Origin: Amnibacterium setariae
Lineage (GTDB): Bacteria > Actinomycetota > Actinomycetes > Actinomycetales > Microbacteriaceae
Length of the DNA stretch: 64,000 nt
Reading direction: 5' to 3'
NCBI RefSeq assembly: GCF_003581425.1
Contig: NZ_QXTG01000002.1
Coordinates: 1,054,001 to 1,118,000, forward strand
In this document: piece after piece, positions 34,394-43,487 of the stretch
Layout of the letters: each line of letters starts with the position of its first letter
Numbering within the stretch: the stretch's first letter is position 1
Notes under the pieces: generated by a model
Seen by the model: only the letters and a program-made list of their open reading frames with translations
Databases searched by the model: none
What the model was told of the DNA's origin: nothing
Position numbers and translations under genes: made by a program

Positions 34394-34429
34394 GTGTGCC
34401 GCCCGCTGCCCTCCCGGACCCGCCTGTGA
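34394..34429 (+). CDS. Leaderless 11-codon upstream ORF coupled to the APC permease
   Basis: Starts 7 nt after TACCGT and encodes [11 protein letters not shown]. Its TGA (34427-34429) overlaps the permease GTG (34426) as GTGA. An alternative is direct permease initiation at in-frame GTG 34396, 9 nt after the -10, which would add ten residues. Confidence 0.45.
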   Translation: MCRPLPSRTRL

Positions 34430-35742
34430 CCGCCGTCGAGCCCGACCAGCGCACCGACTCCAAGCTGAAGCAGGTCGTCACCGGTCCCCTGCTCTTCCTC
34501 TTCATCCTCGGCGACGTGCTCGGTGCGGGCATCTACGCGCTGATGGGCGTGCTGGCAACGGAGGTCGGCGGCGTCCTGTGGCTGCCGCTCGTCGTCGCCC
34601 TGCTGCTCGCGCTGCTCACCGCGGGCTCCTACGCGGAGCTCGTGACGAAGTACCCGCGGGCCGGCGGCGCCGCCGTCTTCGCGGAGCGCGCCTTCGGCAA
34701 GCCGCTGCTGTCGTTCCTCGTCGGCTTCTGCATGCTCGCCGCGGGCGTCGTCAGCGCCGCGGGCCTCGCGCTCGCGTTCGCCGGCGACTACCTCGCGACG
34801 TTCCTCCCGGTGCCGCCGATCCCCGCGGCGATCGTCTTCCTCGCCCTCGTCGCGCTCGTGAACGCGCGGGGCATCCAGGAGTCGACGCGCGGCAACGTCG
34901 TCATGACGGTGATCGAGGTCAGCGGCCTCGTCATCGTGATCGTCTGCGTCGCGGTGATGCTCGGCGGCGGAGGCGGCGACCCGTCCCGCGTCACCGCGTT
35001 CCCGGACGGCGCGAACCCCGCGCTCGCCACGCTCGGCGCCGCGATCATCGCCTACTACTCGTTCGTCGGCTTCGAGACCTCCGCGAACATCGCGGAGGAG
35101 GTCCGGGAGCCCTCCCGCGTCTACCCGAAGGCGCTGTTCGGCGCGCTGATCACCGCCGGCGTCGTCTACGTGCTGGTCGGGCTCGCGAGCTCGATCGCGC
35201 TGCCGCCGGAGCAGCTGAGCAAGAGCTCCGGCCCGCTGCTCACCGTCGTCTCCGCCTCCGGCGTCCCGGTGCCCGAGTTCGTGTTCAGCCTGATCGCCCT
35301 CGTCGCCGTCGCGAACGGCGCGCTGCTGACGATGATCATGGCGAGCCGGGTGACCTTCGGCATGGCGGAGCAGCACCTGCTGCCGAGCGTGCTCGGCCGC
35401 ACCCTGGCGAAGCGCCGCACGCCGTGGGTCGCGATCGTCGTGACCACGGTGGTCGCGATGGCGCTCACCCTGGTCGGCGACCTGTCGCTGCTCGCCTCGA
35501 CCGTGGTGCTCCTGCTGCTGTTCGTGTTCATCGCGGTGAACGTGTCGGTGCTGGTGCTGCGGCGGCAGCGGGTCGACCACGCGCACTTCCGCGTGTGGAC
35601 GGCCGTGCCGGTGCTCGGCGTCGCGTCGTGCGTGCTGCTGCTCACGCAGCAGGAGGGCCGGGTCTGGCTGGTGGGCGCGATCGCCCTCGTCGTCGGCGCG
35701 GTGCTCTACTTCGCGGCCAAGCTGGTGCCCTCGCGGGGCTGA
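34426..35742 (+). CDS. APC-superfamily amino acid permease
   Basis: 438 residues with about 12 hydrophobic helices. APC landmarks are [22 protein letters not shown] in helix 1, [21 protein letters not shown], and [22 protein letters not shown] in helix 6. Probably a proton-coupled amino acid or amine transporter; substrate unknown. GTG 34426 was chosen on family N-terminus length and on coupling to a leader ORF. Its last 37 bp overlap the antisense 3' end of mutM. Confidence 0.88.
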   Translation: MTAVEPDQRTDSKLKQVVTGPLLFLFILGDVLGAGIYALMGVLATEVGGVLWLPLVVALLLALLTAGSYAELVTKYPRAGGAAVFAERAFGKPLLSFLVGFCMLAAGVVSAAGLALAFAGDYLATFLPVPPIPAAIVFLALVALVNARGIQESTRGNVVMTVIEVSGLVIVIVCVAVMLGGGGGDPSRVTAFPDGANPALATLGAAIIAYYSFVGFETSANIAEEVREPSRVYPKALFGALITAGVVYVLVGLASSIALPPEQLSKSSGPLLTVVSASGVPVPEFVFSLIALVAVANGALLTMIMASRVTFGMAEQHLLPSVLGRTLAKRRTPWVAIVVTTVVAMALTLVGDLSLLASTVVLLLLFVFIAVNVSVLVLRRQRVDHAHFRVWTAVPVLGVASCVLLLTQQEGRVWLVGAIALVVGAVLYFAAKLVPSRG

Positions 35743-36656
35743 CGCGCGGCGCGCGGGCGGCGCTGGCAGCTCGGGCAGAGGTGGCTCGACCGGTTCATGA
35801 AGGCCTCGCGCACGATCGGCCGGCCGCACCGCGCGCACGGCCTGCCCTGCTGCCCGTAGGCGTTGAGGCGCTGCGAGAAGTAGCCGGAGGCGCCGTTCAC
35901 GTTCACGTACTGGGCGTCGAAGCTCGTGCCGCCGTCCGCGAGGGCGCGCTCGAGCACGAGGCGCACCTCGGCGAGCAGGCGGCGGACCGCGGGGCGCTTC
36001 AGCGACGCCGTCGGCGCCTCGTAGTGGAGGCGGGCGGCCCAGAGCGCCTCGTCCGCGTAGATGTTGCCGATCCCGGACACGAGGGTCTGGTCGAGCAGCG
36101 CGCGCTTCAGCCCGGTGCGGCGCGCGAGGAGGCGCTCGACGAAGCGGTCGTCGTCGAACGCGGGGTCGAGCGGGTCGCGGGCGATGTGGGCGACGTGCTC
36201 TGGCACGAGCGGCTCGGTGCTGCCGAGGCCGCCGGGCGCGCCGTCCGCGGTCGGCACGAGGGGGTCGAGCGCGAGCGACCCGAAGATGCGCTGATCGGCG
36301 AAGGCGACGACGAGATCGCCGTGCTCGGGGTGCTCGAGCGAGATCCGGACGCGCAGCTGCCGGTCGGCCGCCGCGTCGGGCGTGCGGAGGAGCAGCTGCC
36401 CGCTCATGCCGAGGTGGCCGAGCACCGCGACGGGCGCCTCCTCCCCCTCCGGCTCGACCGGCAGCCAGAGGAACTTGCCGCGCCGGACCGCGCCCGCGAG
36501 GCGGCGGCCGACGAGGCGGCGCTCGAAGTCGGCGACGCCGCCGAGGTGACGGCGGAGGGAGCGCGGCTCGACGACCTCCACGCCCGTGACGAGCGCGCCG
36601 GCGACGGCCGGCTCGAGCCCCGCGCGGACGACCTCGACCTCGGGCAGCTCAGGCAT
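35706..36656 (-). CDS. mutM: Formamidopyrimidine-DNA glycosylase MutM (Fpg)
   Basis: 316 residues. Excises 8-oxoguanine and related lesions. Catalytic PELPE at the mature N-terminus (P2, E3), K61 in RRGKFLW, and the C-terminal zinc finger [10 protein letters not shown]...HLCPSC. The stretch [18 protein letters not shown] is the helix-two-turn-helix DNA-binding part. A basic tail follows the zinc finger. The ATG overlaps the rnc 3' end by 8 bp. The 3' end overlaps the convergent permease by 37 bp. Confidence 0.97.
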   Translation of the reverse strand: MPELPEVEVVRAGLEPAVAGALVTGVEVVEPRSLRRHLGGVADFERRLVGRRLAGAVRRGKFLWLPVEPEGEEAPVAVLGHLGMSGQLLLRTPDAAADRQLRVRISLEHPEHGDLVVAFADQRIFGSLALDPLVPTADGAPGGLGSTEPLVPEHVAHIARDPLDPAFDDDRFVERLLARRTGLKRALLDQTLVSGIGNIYADEALWAARLHYEAPTASLKRPAVRRLLAEVRLVLERALADGGTSFDAQYVNVNGASGYFSQRLNAYGQQGRPCARCGRPIVREAFMNRSSHLCPSCQRRPRAARQPREGTSLAAK

Positions 36657-37338
36657 GGAGCGACCGGTAGGCCTCCCAGGCCGCGGCGACCTCGGCCTGC
36701 TTCTTGCTGGTCCCCGTGCCCGTCGCCGTCACCAGGTCGCCGACCGTCACGGTCGCGGTGAAGACCCGGGCGTGCTCGGGGCCCTCACCGTCGACCGAGT
36801 AGACGGGCGGGGTCGCGCCGCGTGCGGCGGCGGCCTCCTGCAGCGCGGTCTTCGGGTCGGTGACCGCGCCCGTGGAGGCGGGGTCGTCGGCGAGCGGCTG
36901 GACGAGCCGGAGCACGAGCGCCTCCGCGTCCTCGCTGCCGGCGGACAGGAACGTCGCGCCGATCAGGGCCTCGACGGCGTCGGCGAGGATCGACGGCTTC
37001 TCGGCGCCGCGGGTCAGCACCTCGCCGCGGCCGAGCAGCAGGTGCTCGCCGAGGCGGAGGGTGCGCGCGATCGACGCGAGCGCGACGGTCGAGACGAGGC
37101 CCGCGCGACGCTTCGCGAGGGCGCCCTCGTCGTCGTCCGGGTACCGCTCGAACAGCATCATCGTGACGGCGCGCTGGAGCACGCTGTCGCCGAGGAACTC
37201 GAACCGCTCGTTGTCGGCGGTGCCGTGCTCGTAGGCGTACGAGCGGTGCGTCAGCGCCGTCTCGAGGAGAGCGGGCTCGATCTCGACGCCGAGCGCCGAG
37301 ACGAGGGATGCGCGGTCGGGCGCTGCGGCGCCCGCCCG
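36649..37338 (-). CDS. rnc: Ribonuclease III, start codon unresolved
   Basis: About 229 residues if translation begins just after rpmF. Catalytic domain signature [13 protein letters not shown] (the family ERLEFLGD), [18 protein letters not shown] with the second metal ligands, and a C-terminal double-stranded RNA-binding domain ([36 protein letters not shown]). It processes rRNA and mRNA. No ATG, GTG or TTG exists in this frame between rpmF and the first GTG at 37182, which already lies past the catalytic ERFEFLGD motif. The coordinates given are therefore the largest plausible extent. Confidence 0.85.
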   Translation of the reverse strand, partial: RAGAAAPDRASLVSALGVEIEPALLETALTHRSYAYEHGTADNERFEFLGDSVLQRAVTMMLFERYPDDDEGALAKRRAGLVSTVALASIARTLRLGEHLLLGRGEVLTRGAEKPSILADAVEALIGATFLSAGSEDAEALVLRLVQPLADDPASTGAVTDPKTALQEAAAARGATPPVYSVDGEGPEHARVFTATVTVGDLVTATGTGTSKKQAEVAAAWEAYRSLHA

Positions 37339-37339
37339 A

Positions 37340-37543
37340 TCAGGCGTCGGCGACCCGGCGACCCTTGTACTCGAGGTACAGGGGCACGCCGTCCGAGCCC
37401 TCGACCACCTTGGCGCGGTGGGGCAGGGAGTACACGACCTTGCCGTTCTCGATGGTCTTGACCAGGGTCGGCACCTCGGCCTTCCACTGCGACCGGCGCG
37501 ACCGGGTGTTGGAACGCGACTGCTTCCGCTTGGGAACCGCCAT
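37340..37543 (-). CDS. rpmF: 50S ribosomal protein L32
   Basis: 67 residues, basic. It opens with the L32 N-terminus [21 protein letters not shown] split as usual into a Lys/Arg/Ser stretch and an aromatic turn, then [18 protein letters not shown]. The cysteine zinc ribbon of some L32 proteins is absent (Cys-minus form). Two bases separate it from the upstream yceD stop; the rnc frame begins immediately after it. Confidence 0.95.
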   Translation of the reverse strand: MAVPKRKQSRSNTRSRRSQWKAEVPTLVKTIENGKVVYSLPHRAKVVEGSDGVPLYLEYKGRRVADA

Positions 37544-37545
37544 GG

Positions 37546-38076
37546 CTATCTCTCTTCCGTCTTGTCCTGGTCCTGCACGAGGCCCTGCAGCGCGGCCCAG
37601 CGGCCGTCCACGGGCTTCTCGCGCTCGGCATCGGCCGTGATCAGGCTGATGCCGGGACCGAGATCGAGGTCCTCGCAACCGTCGACGCACTCGGGCTGGA
37701 AGGGCAGTGACAGCACCACCGCGTCCCGCACCACCGGCTCGAGATCGAGCAGGTCGCCATCGAGCTGGTGGTCGAACGGTTCGTCAGCAGGGTACCCGAA
37801 GAGCTCGGCGAACTCGACCTGCACGGGCAGGGACACCGGAGCGAGGCACCGGGCGCACTCGCCGTCGGCCGTCCCGGTCACGCTTCCGGAGGCGAGGACG
37901 CCCTCGTGGAGCGACTCGAGCTTCAGGTCGATGTCGAGGTGCGACCCCTCCTGCACCGCGACGAGGCCCTCGCCGAGGTGCTCGGGCACCGCGATGTCGA
38001 GGTGCCGTTCGCGCATCTCACCGGGGTGACGGACGAGGTCGCGCACGTTCTGGATGTAGGGGCTGCGCGCGTTCAC
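37546..38076 (-). CDS. YceD-family (DUF177) protein
   Basis: 176 residues from GTG. YceD/DUF177 pattern: [19 protein letters not shown], then [26 protein letters not shown] and a C-terminal ECVDGC (four cysteines that may bind zinc). The family accompanies rpmF across bacteria and has been linked to 23S rRNA accumulation. TACGCT lies 8 nt before the GTG, so the yceD-rpmF-rnc-mutM operon may start with a leaderless mRNA here. Confidence 0.9.
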   Translation of the reverse strand: MNARSPYIQNVRDLVRHPGEMRERHLDIAVPEHLGEGLVAVQEGSHLDIDLKLESLHEGVLASGSVTGTADGECARCLAPVSLPVQVEFAELFGYPADEPFDHQLDGDLLDLEPVVRDAVVLSLPFQPECVDGCEDLDLGPGISLITADAEREKPVDGRWAALQGLVQDQDKTEER

Positions 38077-38140
38077 GACCGAGAAGCGTACGCGCGCCCC
38101 TCCGCTCCCCCGCGCGGGTTCGCCGCCGGCGCACGCCGCG

Positions 38141-39457
38141 TCAGGGCAGGACGGCGTCGTAGATCGCGATCGCGCGGGCGACCTGCTCGTCGGTGACGAT
38201 GCAGGGCGGCACGACGTGGATGCGGTTGTCCTGCACGAACGGGAGCAGGCCTGCGGCGACGAGCTGCGCCTTGAGCCGCGCCGTCTCGGCGGCGGGCAGG
38301 GGCGCGCGGGTCGCCGGGTCCTCCACGAGGTCGAGCGCCCAGAAGACGCCGAGGCCGCGGACCTCGCCGATCACCGGGTGCCGCTCGGCGAGCGTGCGCA
38401 GGGCGGGGCCGAGCACGTCGGCGCCGATGCGGCGGGCGTTCTCGACGATCCCCTCCTCCCGCATCGCGTCGATCGTCGCGACGATCGACGCCATCGCGAG
38501 CGGGTGCCCGGAGTAGGTGAGGCCGCCCGGGAAGACGCGGGTGTCGAACTCGGCCGCCAGCGCCGGCGGGATGATCACGCCGCCCGCGGGCACGTACCCG
38601 GAGTTCACGCCCTTCGCGAAGGTGATCACGTCGGGCACGATCCCGTCGGGGTTCAGCGTCGGGTTCTGGAACGCGAACCAGTCGCCGGTCCGGCCGAAGC
38701 CGGCCATGACCTCGTCGAAGATCAGCACGATCCCCCACCGGTCGCAGATCGCGCGGAGGCCCGCGAGCCAGCCGGGCGGCGGCACGATGACGCCCGCGGT
38801 GCCGGGCACGGTCTCGACGAGCAGCGCCGCGATCGACCCGGGCCCCTCCGCCTCGATGATCCGCTCGAGGGCGCGCAGGGCGCGCTCGGCCTCCTGCTCC
38901 GGCGTCGCGGACCAGAACTCGCTGCGGTACGGGAACGGGCCCCAGAAGTGCACGTGCCCGCGGCTGTACTCGTTCGGCACCCGCCGCCAGTCGCCGGTCG
39001 CGACGATGGCCGCGCCGGTGTTGCCGTGGTACGAGCGGTAGGCGGACAGCACCTTGTCGCGGCCGGTCGCGAGCCGCGCGAGGCGGATCGCGTTCTCGTT
39101 CGCGTCGGCGCCGCCGTTCGTGAAGAACACCTTCGAGAAGGGCTCCCCCGCGACCGCGAGGATCCGCTCGGCGGCGAGCCCGCGCGTGCGGTTCGCGTGC
39201 GCGGGCGCGACGGTCGGCAGGATCGCCGCCTGCTCCTGGATCGCCGCGACGACCTTCGGGTGCGTGTGCCCGATGTTCGTGTTGACGAGCTGGCTGGAGA
39301 AGTCGAGGAGGCGCGTGCCCTCCTCGTCCCACACCTCGGCGCCCGAGCCGCCCGCGATGACGAGCGGCTTCAGCGCGCCCTGCGCGCTCCAGGAGTGGAA
39401 GACGTGCCGGTCGAGCTCGAGGGTGGTCGCCTCGGCGACGTCCTGCTGCAGCGTCAT
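38141..39457 (-). CDS. Class III pyridoxal-phosphate aminotransferase
   Basis: 438 residues, omega-aminotransferase fold. FFTNGGADANENAIRLAR binds the cofactor phosphate, followed by SYHGNT, IFDEVMAGFGRTG (pyridine-ring Asp) and Schiff-base lysine in ITFAKGVNSGY. Probably uses pyruvate or a similar acceptor with a beta-alanine, taurine or GABA-like donor; the exact pair cannot be read off. AGGAGGACGCG precedes the ATG. It follows a small ORF by 13 nt. Confidence 0.9.
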   Translation of the reverse strand: MTLQQDVAEATTLELDRHVFHSWSAQGALKPLVIAGGSGAEVWDEEGTRLLDFSSQLVNTNIGHTHPKVVAAIQEQAAILPTVAPAHANRTRGLAAERILAVAGEPFSKVFFTNGGADANENAIRLARLATGRDKVLSAYRSYHGNTGAAIVATGDWRRVPNEYSRGHVHFWGPFPYRSEFWSATPEQEAERALRALERIIEAEGPGSIAALLVETVPGTAGVIVPPPGWLAGLRAICDRWGIVLIFDEVMAGFGRTGDWFAFQNPTLNPDGIVPDVITFAKGVNSGYVPAGGVIIPPALAAEFDTRVFPGGLTYSGHPLAMASIVATIDAMREEGIVENARRIGADVLGPALRTLAERHPVIGEVRGLGVFWALDLVEDPATRAPLPAAETARLKAQLVAAGLLPFVQDNRIHVVPPCIVTDEQVARAIAIYDAVLP

Positions 39458-39470
39458 CGCGTCCTCCTGC

Positions 39471-39632
39471 TCAACGCCCGTCGCCGCCGGGGCGCACCGC
39501 GGCGTCGTCGCGCACGGTCACCTTCCGCACGCCGGGCTCGCTCGTGTCGACGTCCACGCGCGGCGCGGCGTCCTCCTCCGTCGCCGCCGGAGCGGTCGTG
39601 AGCTGGTCGCGGCGAGCGTCCTGGTCGGTCAC
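39471..39632 (-). CDS. Small acidic protein upstream of the aminotransferase (hypothetical)
   Basis: 53 residues, Asp/Glu/Arg/Ala-rich (VTDQDARRDQLTTAPAATEE at the start, VRKVTVRDD near the end). No domain recognised. The GTG is 7 nt after a TAGAGT box (39640-39645), a good leaderless promoter by this window's pattern, and the ORF leads directly into the aminotransferase SD. Either a genuine small protein or a long leader ORF. Confidence 0.5.
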   Translation of the reverse strand: MTDQDARRDQLTTAPAATEEDAAPRVDVDTSEPGVRKVTVRDDAAVRPGGDGR

Positions 39633-39639
39633 GTCCCCG

Positions 39640-39645
39640 ACTCTA
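39640..39645 (-). promoter_or_regulatory. -10 box (TAGAGT) for the small ORF and aminotransferase
   Basis: TAGAGT (minus strand) ends 7 nt before GTG 39632. Confidence 0.45.
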
Positions 39646-39731
39646 GGGGCGGCCCGGGCGCGCCGGCCCGGGGATACTCGAACGGCGAGCGCCGCGCGGA
39701 GCGGCCGGGACGGGGCGGGAGGAGCCGGCGG

Positions 39732-40910
39732 ATGTCGCTGCTGCTGCCCGAGGGCGCTCGCCTGCTCCACATCGGCCCGGCGAAGACCGGGACGACGAGC
39801 CTGCAGAACGCCTTCCACGTCAACCGCGACGCGCTGGCGGCGCACGGCGTGCACTACGCGGGCCGGGGCAAGCAGCCGCGGTCCGCCGCGGCCGCCGCGG
39901 TGCTGGGGCGCCGGCTCGCCGGGCACACGCCGGGGCTCGAGGCGTGGCCGCAGCTCGTCGCGGAGGTCGCCGCCTCGACCGCGAAGCGCGTCGTGATCTC
40001 GAGCGAGACCTTCGCCCGCGCGGAGGACGACGGCGCCGCCCGGGTGATCGAGGCGTTCGGGGCCGAGCGCACCCACGTCGTGATCACGATGCGGCCGCTC
40101 GCGGACATGCTCCCCTCCTCCTGGCAGCAGTACGTGCAGACCGGGTCGCGGCGGTCGTGGGCGGAGTGGCTCGACGAGATGCTGCGGTCCGGCGACACGC
40201 TGCACGGCGAGCAGCCGGAGTTCTGGCGGAAGACCCGCATCGACGCGCTCGCCCGCCGCTGGGGGGCGCTCGTCGGGCCGGAGCGGGTCACCGTCGTCTC
40301 CCTCGCCGCGGCGCCGCGCGACTTCGTGCTCCGCACCTTCGAGCAGCTGACCGGGCTGCCGACCGGCGTGCTCGTGCCGCACGCCGCGGCCGACAACGGC
40401 TCGCTCCCGCACGCGGTCGTGGAGGTGCTGCGGCGCTTCAACACGGCCTACGGCGACCTGCCCGGCGCGACAGCCGACGTGCAGGCGGGGCTGATCGAGT
40501 TCGGGGCCGTGAAGCGCCTCCGGCGCCACCCCGAGCTGCTCGAGGCCGACGACCGCATCGAGGTCCCGCGATGGGCGGCCGACCGTGCGGCCGAGATCGT
40601 CGACGAGATGCTCGCCGGGGTCCGGGCCGCGGGCGTGCGGACGGTGGGCGATCTCGACGCCCTCCGGATCCCGTCGCGGCCGCCGGTCGAGGCCGTCACC
40701 GAGCCGAGCGCGGTGAGCACCGCGGCGGCCGCGGAGCTGCTCGTCGGGATGATGCTCGCGGCCGGGCACGGCGTGCCGACGTTCGACCACATCCAGGGCC
40801 GGGTGCCGGTGCCGAAGGCCGACCTCGACGGCGTCGCGACCCGGCGCCTCGTCGGCTACGCCGCGCGCCGCGTGCTGCGCAGCACCCGCCGCCGCCTGCG
40901 CCGCGGCTAG
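39732..40910 (+). CDS. Sulfotransferase-like protein
   Basis: 392 residues. N-terminal P-loop-like 5'-phosphosulfate-binding motif LLHIGPAKTGTTSLQNAF (11-28), followed by VVISSETFAR and VVITMRPLADMLPSSWQQYVQTG, corresponding to the 3'-phosphate-binding Arg/Ser region. C-terminus basic (RRVLRSTRRRLRRG). Probably uses PAPS to sulfate a carbohydrate or other surface molecule; the neighbouring GT2 gene fits cell-surface glycan work. GGGAGGAG precedes the ATG, and GATACT lies about 50 nt upstream. Confidence 0.82.
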   Translation: MSLLLPEGARLLHIGPAKTGTTSLQNAFHVNRDALAAHGVHYAGRGKQPRSAAAAAVLGRRLAGHTPGLEAWPQLVAEVAASTAKRVVISSETFARAEDDGAARVIEAFGAERTHVVITMRPLADMLPSSWQQYVQTGSRRSWAEWLDEMLRSGDTLHGEQPEFWRKTRIDALARRWGALVGPERVTVVSLAAAPRDFVLRTFEQLTGLPTGVLVPHAAADNGSLPHAVVEVLRRFNTAYGDLPGATADVQAGLIEFGAVKRLRRHPELLEADDRIEVPRWAADRAAEIVDEMLAGVRAAGVRTVGDLDALRIPSRPPVEAVTEPSAVSTAAAAELLVGMMLAAGHGVPTFDHIQGRVPVPKADLDGVATRRLVGYAARRVLRSTRRRLRRG

Positions 40911-40924
40911 CCCCCTCCCGCCAC

Positions 40925-40979
40925 TTCCGTTTTGAAGGAGTTCTCGCGCGATCCGCCCGAGAACTCCTTCAAAAGGGAA
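40925..40979. terminator. Family C hairpin
   Basis: 22-nt arms 40925-40946 and 40958-40979, one mismatch, arm start TTCCGTTTTGAAGGAGTTCT. Between the convergent sulfotransferase and glycosyltransferase genes. Confidence 0.8.
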
Positions 40980-42455
40980 CTAGCGGCGGAGGCGGCGGAG
41001 GGCGCGGCCCGCGAGGCGGCGGGCGGCCGGGATCGCACCGCGGCGCTCGGCGCGGAGCAGGAGGCGGCCCTTCGCATCGACCGCGAGCGCCACGCGCAGG
41101 GGGCCGATCGACACGGGAGGCGCGGCGACCGGTGCGCGCACGAGCGGCGCGGCCGGCGAGCGGCCGGTGAGCGCGGTCCGCAGCCGCCACGCACCCCCGT
41201 CGAGGGCGCCGGAGGCGAGGTCGACGGCGGCGGTGCCGGTGAGCACGCCGTCGGCGGCCTCGGTCGTCGTCGTGGCGCGCACGAGCACGCCGTCGCCGCG
41301 GCGCAGGTCGGCCTCGAGCGCCGCGTCGGCCGGGAGGTCGCCCAGGTGCTCCAGCTCGGCGAGCGCGGGGAAGTCGGGCGGCAGCGCCTGCAGCGCGTCC
41401 GGCAGCGGCGCGCTCCACCCGGGCTCCGCGCGGAGCGACACCCGCAGCCGGTCGCCCGCGATCTCGGCGTCGGTGACGGCGACGACCGGCGTGAGCGCCG
41501 CCTCCCACTCGGCGAAGGCGACGACGTCCGCCTCCCGCCCCTCGAGCAGCAGCCGGCCGACGAGCCGGTCGGGCGCGGGCAGCCGGTCGATCTCCGCCGT
41601 CGGGTAGCGCGCCCGCACGAACGCGCCCGCCGCGGCGAGCAGCCCGTCGCGGTCGCCCGTCCCGAGCAGGCGCCGGCCGCGGAGCCGGCTGAGCGCCTCC
41701 GTCCGCAGCCACCGCGAGCGCATGACCACGCGCCGCTCCTCGTCCGGCACCTCCGCGTCGACGACCGCGACGCTCTCCGCCGCGTTCGCGTAGTAGCCCG
41801 CCCACTCGATCGGACGGCGGGAGGCGTTGCCGCCGTCGTCGCGCAGCACGAACCAGTAGACGATCGAGTCCGCGTAGACGCTCACCCGCCGGGCTCGCAC
41901 GTACGCGGTCGTGACGAAGACGTGGTCCTCGAGCCGCCTCGGGCCCTCCGGGAACCGGATCCCGTGCTCGTTCAGGAACGCCCGCCGGTACAGCTTCTGC
42001 GGCGTCAACGAGGTCATCAGCAGGCCCGGGTCCTCCTGCGCGTCGACGAGGGTGCGGGCGAAGATCCGGGTCGGCGCCGGCCGGTCCACGCCGACGATCC
42101 GCCCGATGACGACGTCGGAGCCGCGCTCGTCCGCGAAGTCGACCAGCCGCTCGAGGGCGTCGGGCGCGAGCCGGTCGTCGTGGTCCGCGAGGAACACGTA
42201 GTCGCCCCGCGCGGCGTCGATCCCGAGGTTCCGCGGGCGCCCCGGCCAGCCGGAGGCGGGCGTGCGGATCACGCGGAAGTGCGGCGACTCGGCCGCGGCC
42301 GCGTCGAGCAGGTCGGGTGTGCCGTCGGTCGAGCCGTCGTCGACGAAGACGACCTCGAAATCGGCCGGGTCGAGCGTCTGCGCGCGCAGCGAGTCGAGGA
42401 GATCCGTGATCCACCGCCCGGGGTCGTGCACCGGCACGACGACGCTGACCCGCAC
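40980..42455 (-). CDS. Family 2 glycosyltransferase
   Basis: 491 residues from GTG. GT-A domain about 1-230: VSVVVPVHDPG, VFVDDGSTDGT, RNLGIDAARGDYVFLADHDDRL (DxD-type metal site) and RRLEDHVFVTTAYVRA. The C-terminal 250 residues are a beta-rich region of unknown role, ending in a basic tail RRLAGRALRRLRR. Probably makes a cell-wall or extracellular polysaccharide. AAGAAT lies 6 nt before the GTG. Adjacent to a sulfotransferase and convergent with it. Confidence 0.87.
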   Translation of the reverse strand: MRVSVVVPVHDPGRWITDLLDSLRAQTLDPADFEVVFVDDGSTDGTPDLLDAAAAESPHFRVIRTPASGWPGRPRNLGIDAARGDYVFLADHDDRLAPDALERLVDFADERGSDVVIGRIVGVDRPAPTRIFARTLVDAQEDPGLLMTSLTPQKLYRRAFLNEHGIRFPEGPRRLEDHVFVTTAYVRARRVSVYADSIVYWFVLRDDGGNASRRPIEWAGYYANAAESVAVVDAEVPDEERRVVMRSRWLRTEALSRLRGRRLLGTGDRDGLLAAAGAFVRARYPTAEIDRLPAPDRLVGRLLLEGREADVVAFAEWEAALTPVVAVTDAEIAGDRLRVSLRAEPGWSAPLPDALQALPPDFPALAELEHLGDLPADAALEADLRRGDGVLVRATTTTEAADGVLTGTAAVDLASGALDGGAWRLRTALTGRSPAAPLVRAPVAAPPVSIGPLRVALAVDAKGRLLLRAERRGAIPAARRLAGRALRRLRR

Positions 42456-42505
42456 GGCGCGATTCTTCCGCACGAGCGGGTTCGAGCGGAGGTCGGACCG
42501 CTCAC

Positions 42506-42511
42506 TAGGTT
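42506..42511 (+). promoter_or_regulatory. -10 box (TAGGTT) for cofD
   Basis: TAGGTT ends 7 nt before the ATG at 42519; leaderless-type promoter. Confidence 0.5.
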
Positions 42512-42518
42512 TGAGGCG

Positions 42519-43487
42519 ATGGCCACCGACCGCATCGTCGTCCTGGCGGGAGGGGTCGGCGGCGCGAAGTTCGTCCGCGGCCTCCGCGCCCTCGTGCGAC
42601 GCGACCTCCCCTCCGCCTCGATCACCGTCGTCGCGAACACCGGCGACGACCTGTGGCTCGCGGGCCTGCGGGTCACGCCGGACCTCGACAGCCTCATGTA
42701 CGCGCTCGCCGGGGTGAACGACGAGCAGCGCGGCTGGGGCCGCGCGGGCGAGACCGAGCGGGTCAGCGCCGAGCTCACCGCCTACGGCGTCGGCTGGCCG
42801 TGGTTCACGCTCGGCGACCTCGACCTCGGCACCCACATCGCCCGGTCGTCGATGCTGCGCGACGGGCTGCCGCTCTCCGCGGTCGTCGAGCGGCTCAGTG
42901 CACGGTGGCCGCTCGGCGTCCGCCTGCTGCCGGCGACGGACCAGGAGGTGGAGACCCACGTCGTGACCGACGAGGGCGAGCTGCACTTCGAGGAGTGGTG
43001 GGTCCGCACCCGCGCCGCCCTGCCCGCGCGCGGCTTCGTGCAGCACGGCGTCGAGCACGCGACCGCGGCGCCGGGCGTCGCGGAGGCGATCCGCGACGCG
43101 GACGTCGTGCTGCTCGCGCCCTCCAACCCCGTCGTGTCGATCGGCACGGTGCTCGGCATCCCCGGCATCCGGGAGGCGGTCCGCGCGACCGCGGCGCCGG
43201 TGATCGGGCTCTCCCCCGTCATCGGCGGCTCGGTCGTGCGCGGGATGGCGGACGCCTGCCTGGCCGCGATCGGCGTCGCGACGGATGCGGCGGCGATCGC
43301 GCGGCATTACGGCGCGCGCTCCACGGAGGGCGTGCTGGACGGCTGGCTCGTCGACGAGGCCGACGCGGGCGCCGTCGAGGCGCTGGAGGCGGACGGGATC
43401 CGCGCTGAGGCCGTGCCGCTCTGGATGACCGACGACGACGCGACCGGGGCGATGGCCGCCGCCGCGCTGCGGCTGGCCGGGCGGTGA
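42519..43487 (+). CDS. cofD: 2-phospho-L-lactate (phosphoenolpyruvate) transferase CofD/FbiA
   Basis: 322 residues. Motifs are VLAGGVGGAKFVRGLR (8-23), ANTGDDLWLAGLRVTPDLDS, FTLGDLDLGTHI and LLAPSNPVVSIGTVL. It joins the phospho-lactyl or phosphoenolpyruvyl moiety to FO in coenzyme F420 synthesis. Its presence agrees with the LLM and PPOX oxidoreductases in this window. FbiB/CofE and FbiC are not nearby. The stop overlaps the BenE GTG (GTGA). Confidence 0.94.
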   Translation: MATDRIVVLAGGVGGAKFVRGLRALVRRDLPSASITVVANTGDDLWLAGLRVTPDLDSLMYALAGVNDEQRGWGRAGETERVSAELTAYGVGWPWFTLGDLDLGTHIARSSMLRDGLPLSAVVERLSARWPLGVRLLPATDQEVETHVVTDEGELHFEEWWVRTRAALPARGFVQHGVEHATAAPGVAEAIRDADVVLLAPSNPVVSIGTVLGIPGIREAVRATAAPVIGLSPVIGGSVVRGMADACLAAIGVATDAAAIARHYGARSTEGVLDGWLVDEADAGAVEALEADGIRAEAVPLWMTDDDATGAMAAAALRLAGR

